Source: Bacillus sp. 7884-1
GTDB taxonomy: Bacteria; Bacillota; Bacilli; Bacillales; Cytobacillaceae
Direction of reading: 5' to 3'
Assembly: GCF_002272245.1 (NCBI RefSeq)
Contig: NZ_NPDD01000016.1
Location: 1-64,000, forward strand
DNA: 64,000 nt
The first letter of the stretch is position 1; every line of letters begins with the position of its first letter. Shown in pieces: positions 33,640 to 42,281 of the stretch. The notes beneath the pieces were generated by a model, which saw only the letters and a program-made list of their open reading frames with translations, had not been told where the DNA came from and did not search any database. Both the position numbers and the translations under genes were made by a program.

Positions 33640-34728
33640 ATGTTTAAGAAGAAAAATTTATTGGTGTTCTTGATAGCTGTACTGATGCTTTTCGTGTCAG
33701 CCTGTTCGAGCAGTTCCTCTGGCGGGGAAAAGCCAGCGAAAGAAAATGATAGTGGAAAAAAAGAAGAAACAGTTGAACCTAGTGGTAACCTTGTTATTTA
33801 TACTGCCCGTGACCAAACGATTGTCGACAAAGTGGTTGATATGTTCAACGAAAAATACCCTGATGTTCAGGTAGATGTATTAACCATGGGAGCACAGCAA
33901 GTTCTTGAACGTGTTCGTGGAGAAAAGGCCAATCCTCAAGCTGACTTTTGGTGGGGTGGAACACAATCTGCTTTTATGACAGCAGCAAATGAAGATCTGT
34001 TAGAACCATTTAAACCAAGCTTTGATGCAAGTATTTTACCAGAACATAAGGATTCAAAAGGCCTTTGGTATGGAGAAATGCTGCTGCCAGAAGTAATCAT
34101 GTACAACTCTGACATGCTTAAGAAAGACGAAGCTCCACAGGATTGGGATGATTTACTTGATTCTAAATGGAAAGACCAAATCATCATTCGTGGTGTATTA
34201 GCATCAGGAACAATGAGAACCATCTACTCTGCTATGATTCATGAACAAGGTGCCGATAATCCTGAAGCGGGCTATGAGTGGCTTAAAAAGCTTGATGCCA
34301 ATACAAAAGAATATGCACAAGATCCAACAAACCTATACTTAAAGCTTGCTCGTCAAGAAGGTTCTATTTCTCTTTGGAATCTACAAGATATTCTAATCCA
34401 AAAAAATCAGCACAACCAACCATTTGATTTCGTGTATCCAGAAAGTGGAGCACCAATTTTAGTTGATGCTGTTGGTCTTGTAAAGAAAGCGAAAAACCTG
34501 GAAAACGCAAAATTATTCTATGAATTCTTGTTTGACCCAGAAACTCGTACCACTTTGGCTGAAGATTTATACCAAATTCCTACTCGTACAGACATCGACA
34601 AATCCAAAATGCCAGATTGGTATCAAGAGCTTGATTTGAAGGCATTAGATCTTGACTGGGAAGTAATGGCGGGAAAAGAAGCTGAGTGGATGCAGCATTG
34701 GGATGAAAATATTAAAGGTAAAAATTAA
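33640..34728 (+). CDS. ABC transporter substrate-binding lipoprotein (Fe3+/AfuA-type)
   Basis: 362 residues. The lipoprotein signal ends in LMLFVSACSS, so Cys-22 region is lipidated. After a Ser/Glu/Lys-rich linker the binding domain begins LVIYTARDQTIVDKVVDMF and continues through PQADFWWGGTQSAF, LLPEVIMYNSDML and PILVDAVGLVKKAKN. This is the cluster of Fe(III)-type binding proteins, members of which carry ferric iron, phosphonates or sugar phosphates. The iron-ligand tyrosine pair is not evident, so an organic ligand is more likely. It is the first transporter gene and is followed by two strong hairpins, suggesting that it is expressed more than the ATPase and permease. Confidence 0.9.
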   Translation: MFKKKNLLVFLIAVLMLFVSACSSSSSGGEKPAKENDSGKKEETVEPSGNLVIYTARDQTIVDKVVDMFNEKYPDVQVDVLTMGAQQVLERVRGEKANPQADFWWGGTQSAFMTAANEDLLEPFKPSFDASILPEHKDSKGLWYGEMLLPEVIMYNSDMLKKDEAPQDWDDLLDSKWKDQIIIRGVLASGTMRTIYSAMIHEQGADNPEAGYEWLKKLDANTKEYAQDPTNLYLKLARQEGSISLWNLQDILIQKNQHNQPFDFVYPESGAPILVDAVGLVKKAKNLENAKLFYEFLFDPETRTTLAEDLYQIPTRTDIDKSKMPDWYQELDLKALDLDWEVMAGKEAEWMQHWDENIKGKN

Positions 34729-34743
34729 TAGAATACCATGAAA

Positions 34744-34772
34744 GGGGTGAAGGAGTTTTTTCACCCTCTTTT
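34744..34772 (+). terminator. Terminator-like hairpin after the binding-protein gene
   Basis: GGGTGAA (34745-34751) and TTCACCC (34760-34766) form a stem followed by TCTTTTA. It is probably a partial terminator within the operon. Confidence 0.6.
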
Positions 34773-34813
34773 ACAAGGTAGGAAGGCATGGTTGCTTTCC
34801 TACCTTGTAAAAG
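34768..34813 (+). repeat. 17-bp perfect intercistronic hairpin
   Basis: CTTTTACAAGGTAGGAA (34768-34784) pairs exactly with its complement at 34797-34813 over a 12-base loop. It overlaps the tail of the preceding terminator-like hairpin. Such structures after binding-protein genes protect the message end and set subunit ratios. Confidence 0.8.
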
Positions 34814-34874
34814 AATAAGCCCTATTAAAGGCTTTTCTTTATGGCTCATTTTTAAGAACAGCGAGGTGTTAGTG

Positions 34875-35945
34875 TTGAAAAGTGTAAGACTTGACCACGT
34901 TAGTAAAATGTTTGGAACCGCCATTGGAGTAGAGAACGTTGATATCGATGTGAAACCTGGAGAGTTTTTTACCTTTTTAGGTCCATCTGGATGTGGAAAA
35001 ACAACGACATTACGGATGATTGCGGGATTCTATTATCCGTCAAAAGGGAAGATTCTTTTTGATAACAAGGATGTCACTACCCTGCAGCCTAATAAACGGA
35101 ATATTGGAATGGTCTTTCAAAACTATGCCCTTTTTCCTCATATGACGGTCTTTGAAAATATTGCATTCGGTCTTGAAGTTCGTAAAATGTCAAAAGCGGT
35201 GATAAAAGAAAAAGTCGAACGTGCCCAAAAGCTTGTTCATCTTGAAAAATATGGGACTCGAAAAATTAATGAACTTTCAGGTGGTCAACAACAGCGTGTT
35301 GCCTTAGCTCGCGCGTTAGTCATTGAACCAGATATTCTTCTTCTTGATGAACCGCTATCCAACTTAGATGCGAAATTGCGTGAGGAAACGAGATTAGAGA
35401 TTAAAAGACTTCAAGTTGAACTAGGTGTGACGACTATATATGTTACCCACGATCAGACAGAAGCCATGACGATGTCCGATCGAATTATGGTTATGAAGGA
35501 AGGAGTCGTACAACAAATTGGCACACCGCAAGAAATTTATAACCTACCTACCAATCATTTTGTTGCTTCCTTTATTGGAGAATCAAATATCCTTGAAGCT
35601 GAAGTCGTTGAAGTCAAAGCTGATGCCGTCAAGGTGAAATTGGATGACGACATCTTCGTTCAAGGAAGTATGACACAATCTGCAAATGGAAAAAAGCTAA
35701 AGGTAGGAGAATCTATTAAAGTTTCGATTCGTCCTGAAACGGTGTATGAGGGAACCGGTCCTAATCAGGTGACAGGCACCGTTCAATTTGTGGAATTTAC
35801 CGGGGTAAGTATCAATTATGTTGTTAAAGTAGGTTCTAACATCATGAAGGTCATGATTATCAATAAAGGAAATGAAATCCTTAAGCGCGGTGATTCTATT
35901 ACCCTTCACGTACCTGAAAAAGGAATCTACTTAATTGGCGAATAG
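34875..35945 (+). CDS. ABC transporter ATP-binding protein (PotA/FbpC type)
   Basis: About 356 residues from TTG 34875, six bases after GAGGTG; the frame remains open upstream to 34788 but that part lies in the intercistronic hairpin. Walker A GPSGCGKTT, Q-loop MVFQNYALFPHMTV, signature LSGGQQQRVALARAL, Walker B ILLLDEPLSNLDAKLR and switch His in VTHDQTEAMT are all intact. The C-terminal third (about residues 240-356) is a TOBE-type regulatory domain. It powers import through the fused permease that follows 11 bases later. Confidence 0.93.
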   Translation: MKSVRLDHVSKMFGTAIGVENVDIDVKPGEFFTFLGPSGCGKTTTLRMIAGFYYPSKGKILFDNKDVTTLQPNKRNIGMVFQNYALFPHMTVFENIAFGLEVRKMSKAVIKEKVERAQKLVHLEKYGTRKINELSGGQQQRVALARALVIEPDILLLDEPLSNLDAKLREETRLEIKRLQVELGVTTIYVTHDQTEAMTMSDRIMVMKEGVVQQIGTPQEIYNLPTNHFVASFIGESNILEAEVVEVKADAVKVKLDDDIFVQGSMTQSANGKKLKVGESIKVSIRPETVYEGTGPNQVTGTVQFVEFTGVSINYVVKVGSNIMKVMIINKGNEILKRGDSITLHVPEKGIYLIGE

Positions 35946-35956
35946 GATGTGAAAGA

Positions 35957-37684
35957 ATGAGTGCAAATCAAAATAGGGCCGTGCACGATAACTGGTGGTC
36001 TCGGCTGACACGTTCAAAATATTTTGTCTATGTTTTAATTTCACCACTGTTTTTAGTTCTTTTAGCGTATGTTATTTATCCATTTTACCAAACCTTTCTT
36101 CAAAGTGTAGTGGGTGAAGAAGGAGGAACTCTCGAAAATTACCAACGCTTTTTTGGTTTAACAAGTACTGCCAACCTTGAAGCGCTTTGGACAAGTGTAT
36201 ATATTTCGGTCATCAGTGTGATTACCTGTGCTATTGTTGGTGTCACCATGGCTTTTTTAATGGAACGATACGAGTTTCCAGGAAGAAAACTGCTTTCGGT
36301 CTTAATTCTGGTGCCGATGGCATTGCCTCCGCTTGTAGGTGTGTTATCTTTTACCTTTCTTTATGGTGAAAGTGGTATTATCCCAAGGGCTTTTCAAGTA
36401 CTACTTGATCTTGAAAAAGTACCGTTTTCATTAAAAGGTGTTATGGGTGTCATCGTTGTTCATACCTTCACCATGTACACGTACTTTTATCTAACTGCAG
36501 CAGCAGCGATTAAAGGTCTCGATCCTTCCTTGGAAGAAGCAGCAACAAGCCTTGGGTCCGGAAGAATCCGCATTTGGTTGAAGGTTATCCTGCCTATGTT
36601 AACTCCGGCGTTAATCGCATCTTCCTTACTTGTATTTATGATTTCAATGGCGTCCTACACTGCTCCATTAATGTTTGGTGTGGAACGGACGATGACGATG
36701 CAAATCTATTTATCTCGTACAAATGGAAGTCTCGATATGGCAGCAACACAATCTACTATTCTTTCGATTGTATCCATTTCCTTCTTAATTTTAATGAGAT
36801 GGTACCAAGGACGACGGAACTATCAAAACCAAAGTAAGGGAATCAGTGTTCATCGCACCGAATTACGTTCCCAATTTGCAAAATACATGTCTATGTTTCT
36901 TTCATTTATAGGAGTCATTATATTAATGCTTCCAATCCTTGTTCTTGTCCTGATTTCTTTTTCCGTAGACGGGGAATGGACGGTTCAAGTGATTCCAACT
37001 GCTTATACATTGCAGCACTATATTGATTTATTTACGGATGAGCGAACATGGCGTCCAATATGGAACAGTTTACAGATGAGTTTTGTGGCAACAGCCGGAA
37101 ATATTTTGTTCGGTGTGGCGGCTGCCTATGCCATGGTACGTACGAGGTTTAAAGGAAAAGCCTTACTGGATATTTTAATTATGGTTCCATGGGCACTTCC
37201 TGGTACCGTTGTAGCGGTTAACTTAATTGCTGCATTTAGTGAACCTAGTGTATTCAGCTTTAATCAAGTCTTAATTGGTACTTTTTGGATTTTACCATTA
37301 GCGTATTTTGTCCGGCATTTACCACTTATTTTCCGTTCGACCTCCGCAGCATTGATGCAAATGGATGAATCTATAGAGGAAGCGGCACGAAGCTTAGGTG
37401 CAAATTGGTGGTACACGTTTAGAAGAGTGGTTGTTCCAATGGCCTTCTCGGGTATTCTCGCAGGAACCTTGCTGGCTTTGGTTCAAGGGATAGGGGAATT
37501 TGTTGCCTCCATCTTAATTTATAGTACCTCAACTATGCCGTTATCTGTTGCGATTTTCCAAAAAATGTATGCCTTCCAATTCGGAACAGCTTGCGCCTAC
37601 GGTGTGCTGCAAATCATTCTGATTATTATAGTACTTTTTGTTTCGCAAAAAATAACAGATGGAAAAGCAGGATCAGCCATTTAA
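35957..37684 (+). CDS. ABC transporter permease, two fused domains (FbpB/PhnU-like)
   Basis: 575 residues, about 12 membrane segments in two homologous halves joined near residue 300. Each half carries an EAA loop that meets the ATPase: SLEEAATSLGSGRIRIWLKVILP in the first, and SIEEAARSLGANWWYTFRRVVVP in the second. This fused layout is typical of Fe(III)-type and 2-aminoethylphosphonate importers. GATGTGAAAGA lies before the ATG. It is part of the seven-gene run beginning at the ROK regulator. Confidence 0.93.
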   Translation: MSANQNRAVHDNWWSRLTRSKYFVYVLISPLFLVLLAYVIYPFYQTFLQSVVGEEGGTLENYQRFFGLTSTANLEALWTSVYISVISVITCAIVGVTMAFLMERYEFPGRKLLSVLILVPMALPPLVGVLSFTFLYGESGIIPRAFQVLLDLEKVPFSLKGVMGVIVVHTFTMYTYFYLTAAAAIKGLDPSLEEAATSLGSGRIRIWLKVILPMLTPALIASSLLVFMISMASYTAPLMFGVERTMTMQIYLSRTNGSLDMAATQSTILSIVSISFLILMRWYQGRRNYQNQSKGISVHRTELRSQFAKYMSMFLSFIGVIILMLPILVLVLISFSVDGEWTVQVIPTAYTLQHYIDLFTDERTWRPIWNSLQMSFVATAGNILFGVAAAYAMVRTRFKGKALLDILIMVPWALPGTVVAVNLIAAFSEPSVFSFNQVLIGTFWILPLAYFVRHLPLIFRSTSAALMQMDESIEEAARSLGANWWYTFRRVVVPMAFSGILAGTLLALVQGIGEFVASILIYSTSTMPLSVAIFQKMYAFQFGTACAYGVLQIILIIIVLFVSQKITDGKAGSAI

Positions 37685-37699
37685 AAGGGGGGGATCTCA

Positions 37700-38431
37700 T
37701 TGAAAGCATGTGATGTTCATGGAAGAGACCTACATTCGCTTGCGCAGGCAACATTTGCTGTTGTTCCATTAGGGAGTTTTGAGTACCACGGTCCGCATTC
37801 CCCTTTAGGGACGGATATTGTTCTAGCAGAAGGATTTGCAAATCTGATTGATTCTAGCTTAGGCGGTGCCGTGTTCCCAACGGTTCCTTATACAGCTTGT
37901 CCTGGAAAAACCAACAAATATAAAGGGACCATTCCGATTCGTCCAAGCATAATTCAAGAATATTTAATTGATATTACGCTGGGAATTATTGAGCAGGGCA
38001 TTAAGAAACTTATTCTACTGAATGCACATGACGGAAATATGGGAGTTTCTCGAACGGTAGCGGAATATGTAACAGGCAAGCATCCGGACGCAAGCTTCTT
38101 ATTAGTGAACTGGTGGCAAATGGTTGCAATCGACGCTGCAGAAGAAATTGGTTTTGAAGGTACAAAAGGCAGAGGGCATGGCGGACCATACGAAATGTCT
38201 GCTGTGAAAGCGTTTCGTCCTGATTTAGTACATGTAATCGATGCGGATAAAGAGTTTAAAGAGGAGCATCCTCTCTCTAATTACCCATACATTCTTGTAG
38301 AAGGAACTCCAAAGGCATGGGATGGTTATACAGGGCTTATTCAGCAAACCTCTTATGAAAAAGGCAAGGTAATTGTTGAAAAAGCATCGGTAAATATGAA
38401 TGATTTAATCAAAAACTGGCTTGAATACTAA
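37700..38431 (+). CDS. Creatininase-family amidohydrolase
   Basis: 243 residues from TTG 37700 behind GGGGGG. Metal-binding motifs of the family are all present: GSFEYHGPHSPLGTDIVLAEGF near residue 24 (Glu, His, Asp), LILLNAHDGNMG (a variant of NGHGGN, with Asp in place of the first Gly), and GRGHGGPYEMS (Glu). Members hydrolyse cyclic or linear amides, for example creatinine, formamidopyrimidines and the mycofactocin precursor. Here the gene sits between an importer and a lyase, so it probably cleaves an amide bond in the imported compound. The variant residues suggest an unusual substrate. Confidence 0.87.
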   Translation: MKACDVHGRDLHSLAQATFAVVPLGSFEYHGPHSPLGTDIVLAEGFANLIDSSLGGAVFPTVPYTACPGKTNKYKGTIPIRPSIIQEYLIDITLGIIEQGIKKLILLNAHDGNMGVSRTVAEYVTGKHPDASFLLVNWWQMVAIDAAEEIGFEGTKGRGHGGPYEMSAVKAFRPDLVHVIDADKEFKEEHPLSNYPYILVEGTPKAWDGYTGLIQQTSYEKGKVIVEKASVNMNDLIKNWLEY

Positions 38432-38454
38432 TCAACTCGAAGGGATTGACCAAT

Positions 38455-39978
38455 GTGAAACCCTCACTTAGAGAGCTAATTTTAAAAAAAGAAGGTACAA
38501 CTTTTCCTTCTAAAACCTATACATCCATGGTTCTTGAACCAGCCTATGATGAAGCAAAGCAACAATTTATTGAATCAATGGTGGAGATTCATAATGCCCA
38601 TTTGATCATGCTCGTAGAACAAGGGCTTGTTGGAAGAGAAGAGGCTCAAAAAATTGCGAAAGCCGTTTCTAACTTGGATATGGAAGATGTTAAAAGAAGA
38701 AGCTACACTGGTGAATTTGAGGACTTATTTTTTGAAGTCGAGCATTCTTTAATTGAAGATGCAGGAGATATTGCTGGAAACCTTCATATTGCAAGAAGCA
38801 GAAATGATATGGGTATTGCGATTTACCGCATGACCCTGCGTAAGAAGCTTTTAGTATTGGTGGAAAAGGCGTTAAACCTTCGCGAGGCCCTTATCGAATT
38901 GACAGATGAACATAAAGAAACCGTGATGATCGGTTATACACATACCCAGCAGGCGCAGCCAACAACATTGAGTCATTATTTAAATGCGATGACCGATATG
39001 CTTACACGTGATATCTATCGGATGCAGGCAGCCTACAAAACGGTCAATCGCAGTAGTATGGGAGCAGCTGCCTTAACAACATCAGGATTTGCGATTAATC
39101 GAGAACGTATGAAAGAACTCCTTGGTTTCGAGGAGATGATTGATAATGCTTGGGATGCTGTTGCAGGCGCAGATTATATAGCGGAGAGTGCTACCGCTGT
39201 TCAGTTATCAGCACTAAATTTAGGAAGATCCATGCAAGACTTCTTATTATGGGGTACACAGGAGTATGGTGCATTTCTTCTTTCGGCACCATACGTGCAA
39301 ATTAGTTCAATCATGCCGCAAAAACGAAACCCGGTTTCAATTGAGCATATGAGGGCCCTTTTATCTAGTGTAGCAGGGGATTGTCAAACAGTCTTACTAA
39401 TGGTCCATAATACACCCTTTGGAGATATTGTTGATACAGAGGATGATATGCAGCCTTATATCTGGAAAGCAATTGAAAGATTAGGCGGAATTTATGATTT
39501 ATTAACGTCTGTTTTACTCACGATGGAGGTTAATAAAGAAACCCTTCTGAAAAGAGCAAAAGAAAGCTTTGCAAATGTGACTGAATTGGCCGATACCATT
39601 GTCCGAAAAGATGGATTATCCTTCCGTCAGGCCCACCATGTGGTTAGTTTAACGGTTAAGGAATTGATGAATAACGGAAAAACATCATTAGAATCCTTAA
39701 CTTTGGAACTTTTAAACGATCAATCAAAAAATGTAGCAGGAAAGAAATCTGTTCTAACAGAAGAAGAATTAAAACAATGCCTAAGCCCTGAATACTTTGT
39801 TCAAATCCGTGATTTACAAGGTGGACCTAGCCCAAGCAGAATGGAAAAAACAATTCAAGTCCGAATACAGGAACAGGAAGAATTAGCAAGCTGGTTAAAT
39901 GAGAGACAAGATCACCTTACTTCATCCACTTTAAAGGTTAAGGAGATTATTACGAATTGGACTGGAGCACATGAATAA
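38455..39978 (+). CDS. Argininosuccinate lyase-like enzyme (aspartase/fumarase superfamily)
   Basis: About 507 residues from GTG 38455, nine bases after AAGGGA; TTG 38446 abuts that site. The family motifs are NLHIARSRNDMGIAIYRM, GYTHTQQAQPTTLSHY (catalytic His) and SSIMPQKRNPVSIEHMRA (catalytic Ser loop). Biosynthetic ArgH is about 460 residues and reads QKKNP, so this is a divergent paralogue, and no arginine genes are nearby. The superfamily releases fumarate from N- or O-linked succinyl/malyl groups; EDDS lyase is an ArgH-like member that degrades an aminopolycarboxylate. Its stop overlaps the kinase gene by eight bases. Confidence 0.85.
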   Translation: MKPSLRELILKKEGTTFPSKTYTSMVLEPAYDEAKQQFIESMVEIHNAHLIMLVEQGLVGREEAQKIAKAVSNLDMEDVKRRSYTGEFEDLFFEVEHSLIEDAGDIAGNLHIARSRNDMGIAIYRMTLRKKLLVLVEKALNLREALIELTDEHKETVMIGYTHTQQAQPTTLSHYLNAMTDMLTRDIYRMQAAYKTVNRSSMGAAALTTSGFAINRERMKELLGFEEMIDNAWDAVAGADYIAESATAVQLSALNLGRSMQDFLLWGTQEYGAFLLSAPYVQISSIMPQKRNPVSIEHMRALLSSVAGDCQTVLLMVHNTPFGDIVDTEDDMQPYIWKAIERLGGIYDLLTSVLLTMEVNKETLLKRAKESFANVTELADTIVRKDGLSFRQAHHVVSLTVKELMNNGKTSLESLTLELLNDQSKNVAGKKSVLTEEELKQCLSPEYFVQIRDLQGGPSPSRMEKTIQVRIQEQEELASWLNERQDHLTSSTLKVKEIITNWTGAHE

Positions 39979-40924
39979 GAACACCATTAAACTGCTCGCG
40001 GTCGATGGTGGCGGCACGAAAACATTGGCTGTCCTTGTTAATGAAAATGGAACAATTCTTGGTAAAGGAAAGGCAGGTGCTTCTAATTATCAGGTAGTAG
40101 GGGTGGAAGCTGCCAAAGAGGCTTTGGTTGAAGCTATTCTTGCTGCCTTTAAAGACGCAGGTGGTTTGATGGCTGTGGAAAAAGCAGTATTTGCACTAGC
40201 TGGAATTGATACGGCAAAGGATGAAAAAGTCGTAGCAGATGTGGTTCAGCATGCAGTTAATGAATTGTCGATCGAGATTGGAAGTTTAGTAGTAGAAAAT
40301 GATTGCCTATCTGCCTTATTAGGAGCTACCCAAGATAAAGCTGGCATCCTCTTAATCGCCGGAACAGGCTCTATTGTGTACGCTCATGACGGGAATAAAC
40401 AAATTGTCCGTTCAGGTGGGTGGGGACACCGAGTTGGTGATGAAGGAAACGGCTATTGGATTGGAAAACAAGCCATTCAGTCTGTTTTAAAAATGCAGGA
40501 TGGACGTGGAGAAGAAACGATTTTGTCTCGGCTTGTATTGGATAAATTTAGTTTCGATAAAATTGAGGATTTATATAATTGGACTTATAGTGAATCCTAT
40601 TCTGTTGACGATGTTGGAGCCCTTGCTGCTGTAGTGGATGAGGCTTATCGTTTAGGGGATGCAGTTAGTATACGAATCTTAGATCATGCAGTGAATGAAC
40701 TAATACTGCTCCTAAAAACAGCTATTGTAAAAGGTGGTATCGAGCAGGATGATTTTGAATTAATTTTGCAAGGCGGAGTTTTCTTTCACAATGCTTATAT
40801 AAAAGACCAAGTTAGTGAAAGAATTCAACAAATTGCTCCAAATGTAAAAATCATCACATCTATCGAAGAACCGATTTGTTACATTATCAAGCGTGGTTTG
40901 AATTACTGTAGCAGTCTGCAGTAA
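39971..40924 (+). CDS. N-acetylglucosamine kinase-like protein (BadF/BadG/BcrA family)
   Basis: 317 residues, full length for the family. The N-terminal phosphate loop is LLAVDGGGTKTLAVLV, followed by FALAGIDTAKDE, VVENDCLSALLGA, GILLIAGTGSIVYAHDG, and RSGGWGHRVGDEGNGYWIG. These match eukaryotic NAGK-like and bacterial MurK-type kinases that phosphorylate N-acetylglucosamine, N-acetylmuramic acid or glucosamine. It is the last gene of the operon and would turn the released amino sugar into its 6-phosphate for central metabolism. No nagA or nagB lies nearby. Confidence 0.88.
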   Translation: MNKNTIKLLAVDGGGTKTLAVLVNENGTILGKGKAGASNYQVVGVEAAKEALVEAILAAFKDAGGLMAVEKAVFALAGIDTAKDEKVVADVVQHAVNELSIEIGSLVVENDCLSALLGATQDKAGILLIAGTGSIVYAHDGNKQIVRSGGWGHRVGDEGNGYWIGKQAIQSVLKMQDGRGEETILSRLVLDKFSFDKIEDLYNWTYSESYSVDDVGALAAVVDEAYRLGDAVSIRILDHAVNELILLLKTAIVKGGIEQDDFELILQGGVFFHNAYIKDQVSERIQQIAPNVKIITSIEEPICYIIKRGLNYCSSLQ

Positions 40925-40957
40925 GTGGGAAAAAGATGAATGAGGGTTATGAAAAAT

Positions 40958-41008
40958 GAGTGCTTCATCGGTGTCAAGAAAACCGTGAAACACTCGTTTT
41001 TATTTTTT
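40958..41008 (+). terminator. Terminator of the ROK/ABC operon
   Basis: GAGTG...TTCA pairs with TGAA...CACTC, with an inner GGT/ACC pairing, and is followed by GTTTTTATTTTTT. The sequence resembles the hairpin at 49213-49258, which suggests the same dispersed element. Confidence 0.7.
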
Positions 41009-41064
41009 AAGGTCGAACCTTAGAAAATCGCTGCAATTTATTATCCCCGCACTTCCAATACTGC

Positions 41065-41166
41065 TTATTTTTCCCTCGTCATTTTTACAAGCGTAATAAT
41101 ATCTTGTGAAACGGTATCATATGGAACGGAGTCTGCTTTTAAATTGTTTTTAATCTTTTCAATCAT
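41065..41166 (-). CDS. Small unknown frame with a strong ribosome site
   Basis: 33 codons on the minus strand from ATG 41166, seven bases after GGGGGG, to TAA 41065-41067. The peptide begins MIEKIKNNLKADSVPYDTV and ends LVKMTREK. It is amphipathic and has no membrane segment. I do not recognise it. It may be a small protein, or the start of a gene truncated when the neighbouring GMC oxidoreductase gene was lost. It is the only coding candidate between 40925 and 41222. Confidence 0.35.
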   Translation of the reverse strand: MIEKIKNNLKADSVPYDTVSQDIITLVKMTREK

Positions 41167-41222
41167 GAGAGGTCCCCCCATGTTTATCCGTTGTTTGTCT
41201 TTTTTCCCCCAATGTTAGACGC

Positions 41223-42017
41223 GTGTTGAAATCCGGTAATAAATCAACCAGAGTCATGTGTATGGATACAACAACGGGGGAAGAAATTGAACAGCCTGCA
41301 GATATTGTGGTGTTAACAAGCTATGTATTTAATAATGTTCGGTTATTATTACAATCGGGCGTTGGCCGTCCATATGACCCGGTGTCTGGGACTGGGGTGA
41401 TTGGGAAAAATTATGCCTACCAAGTCCAAAAAGGAAGTGCAACCGGCTTCTTTGAAAAGGAAGAATTTAATACTTTTGCTGGTGCAGGTGCACTCGGCAT
41501 GACGGTGGATGATTTTAACAAGGTCCCAAAAGGTACTCCTTCATGGGGTAAAGAATTTAAAGCTAATTCGGTCAAATATGCAAATCGGGTTTTATCCGTT
41601 GGCGGACAAGGAGCAAGTATGCCATTTAAGCATCATTATCTTGACCTTGATCCGACATACAAGGATGAATTTGGCGATCCGTTAATTCGGATTACCTATG
41701 ATTTTGAAGAGCAAGACCGCCAACTAGCTAAGTATTTATCGGAACGATGCAAAGAAATCATGAACGAAATGGGCGCGGATCATATCGATAAGATGGAGGA
41801 ACTGTGTCCTTATAATATTACCACCTATCAATCCACTCATAACACAGGCGGTATCATCATGGGCGCAGACCCAAATTCATCTGCCGTAAATAATTATTCG
41901 CAAATATGGGAAGCTGAAAATGTGTTTGTAGTTGGCGCCTCAGAGTTTGGAAAAACATTATCCGAATTTAGACGAACAGCCACTTCGATCATCGATGAAG
42001 AAGAGGAAATCTTCTAA
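41223..42017 (+). pseudogene. C-terminal remnant of a GMC-family oxidoreductase
   Basis: 264 codons matching the C-terminal half of Bacillus GMC oxidoreductases: QPADIVVLTSYVFNNVRLLL, SGTGVIGKNYAYQVQKGSATGFF, THNTGGIIMGADPNSSAVNN, and ENVFVVGASEF. The N-terminal FAD-binding half with GxGxxG is absent, and 41180-41222 contains no upstream coding continuation. The end departs from the family after GASEF (normally N-x-G-x-NPTGT), so the 3' end is also damaged. It lacks a ribosome site. It cannot be a functional FAD enzyme and is most likely a decaying fragment. Confidence 0.85.
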
Positions 42018-42049
42018 AATAGTAAAAATCAGCAGCCATAACCATAGGG

Positions 42050-42103
42050 AGACCAAAGACTTAACCATTGCAAAAACTTGGTTTAGGCTTTGATTTTTTT
42101 GGT
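42050..42103 (+). terminator. Terminator-like hairpin
   Basis: AAAGACTTAACCA pairs imperfectly with TGGTTTAGGCTTT and is followed by GATTTTTTTGG. It probably belonged to the GMC oxidoreductase gene. Confidence 0.55.
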
Positions 42104-42281
42104 TCTTAGAACTTGTTGAGGACTTCTCTCTTTTTAAATCTTTTAAATAATTTATAATTATCATATAATAGTATATAATTAATTTATAAATCATGTAATA
42201 CACTTTAATATAGTGGTAAAAGAGGCTGAAAAGGCGTGTAACACCTATATTTTTCAAATTTTAGTGTAAAGGTTGATAAAA

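Noticed and set aside
35767-35779. GGTGACAGGCACC inside the ABC ATPase gene
   Set aside because: It matches the dispersed palindrome half-site but lies in frame in the TOBE-type domain with no inverted partner, so it is probably chance or codon-constrained.
41065-41166. Antitoxin or Spo0E-like small protein
   Set aside because: The 33-residue sequence lacks the Spo0E signature and has no toxin-like partner gene; it is listed only as an unknown small frame.
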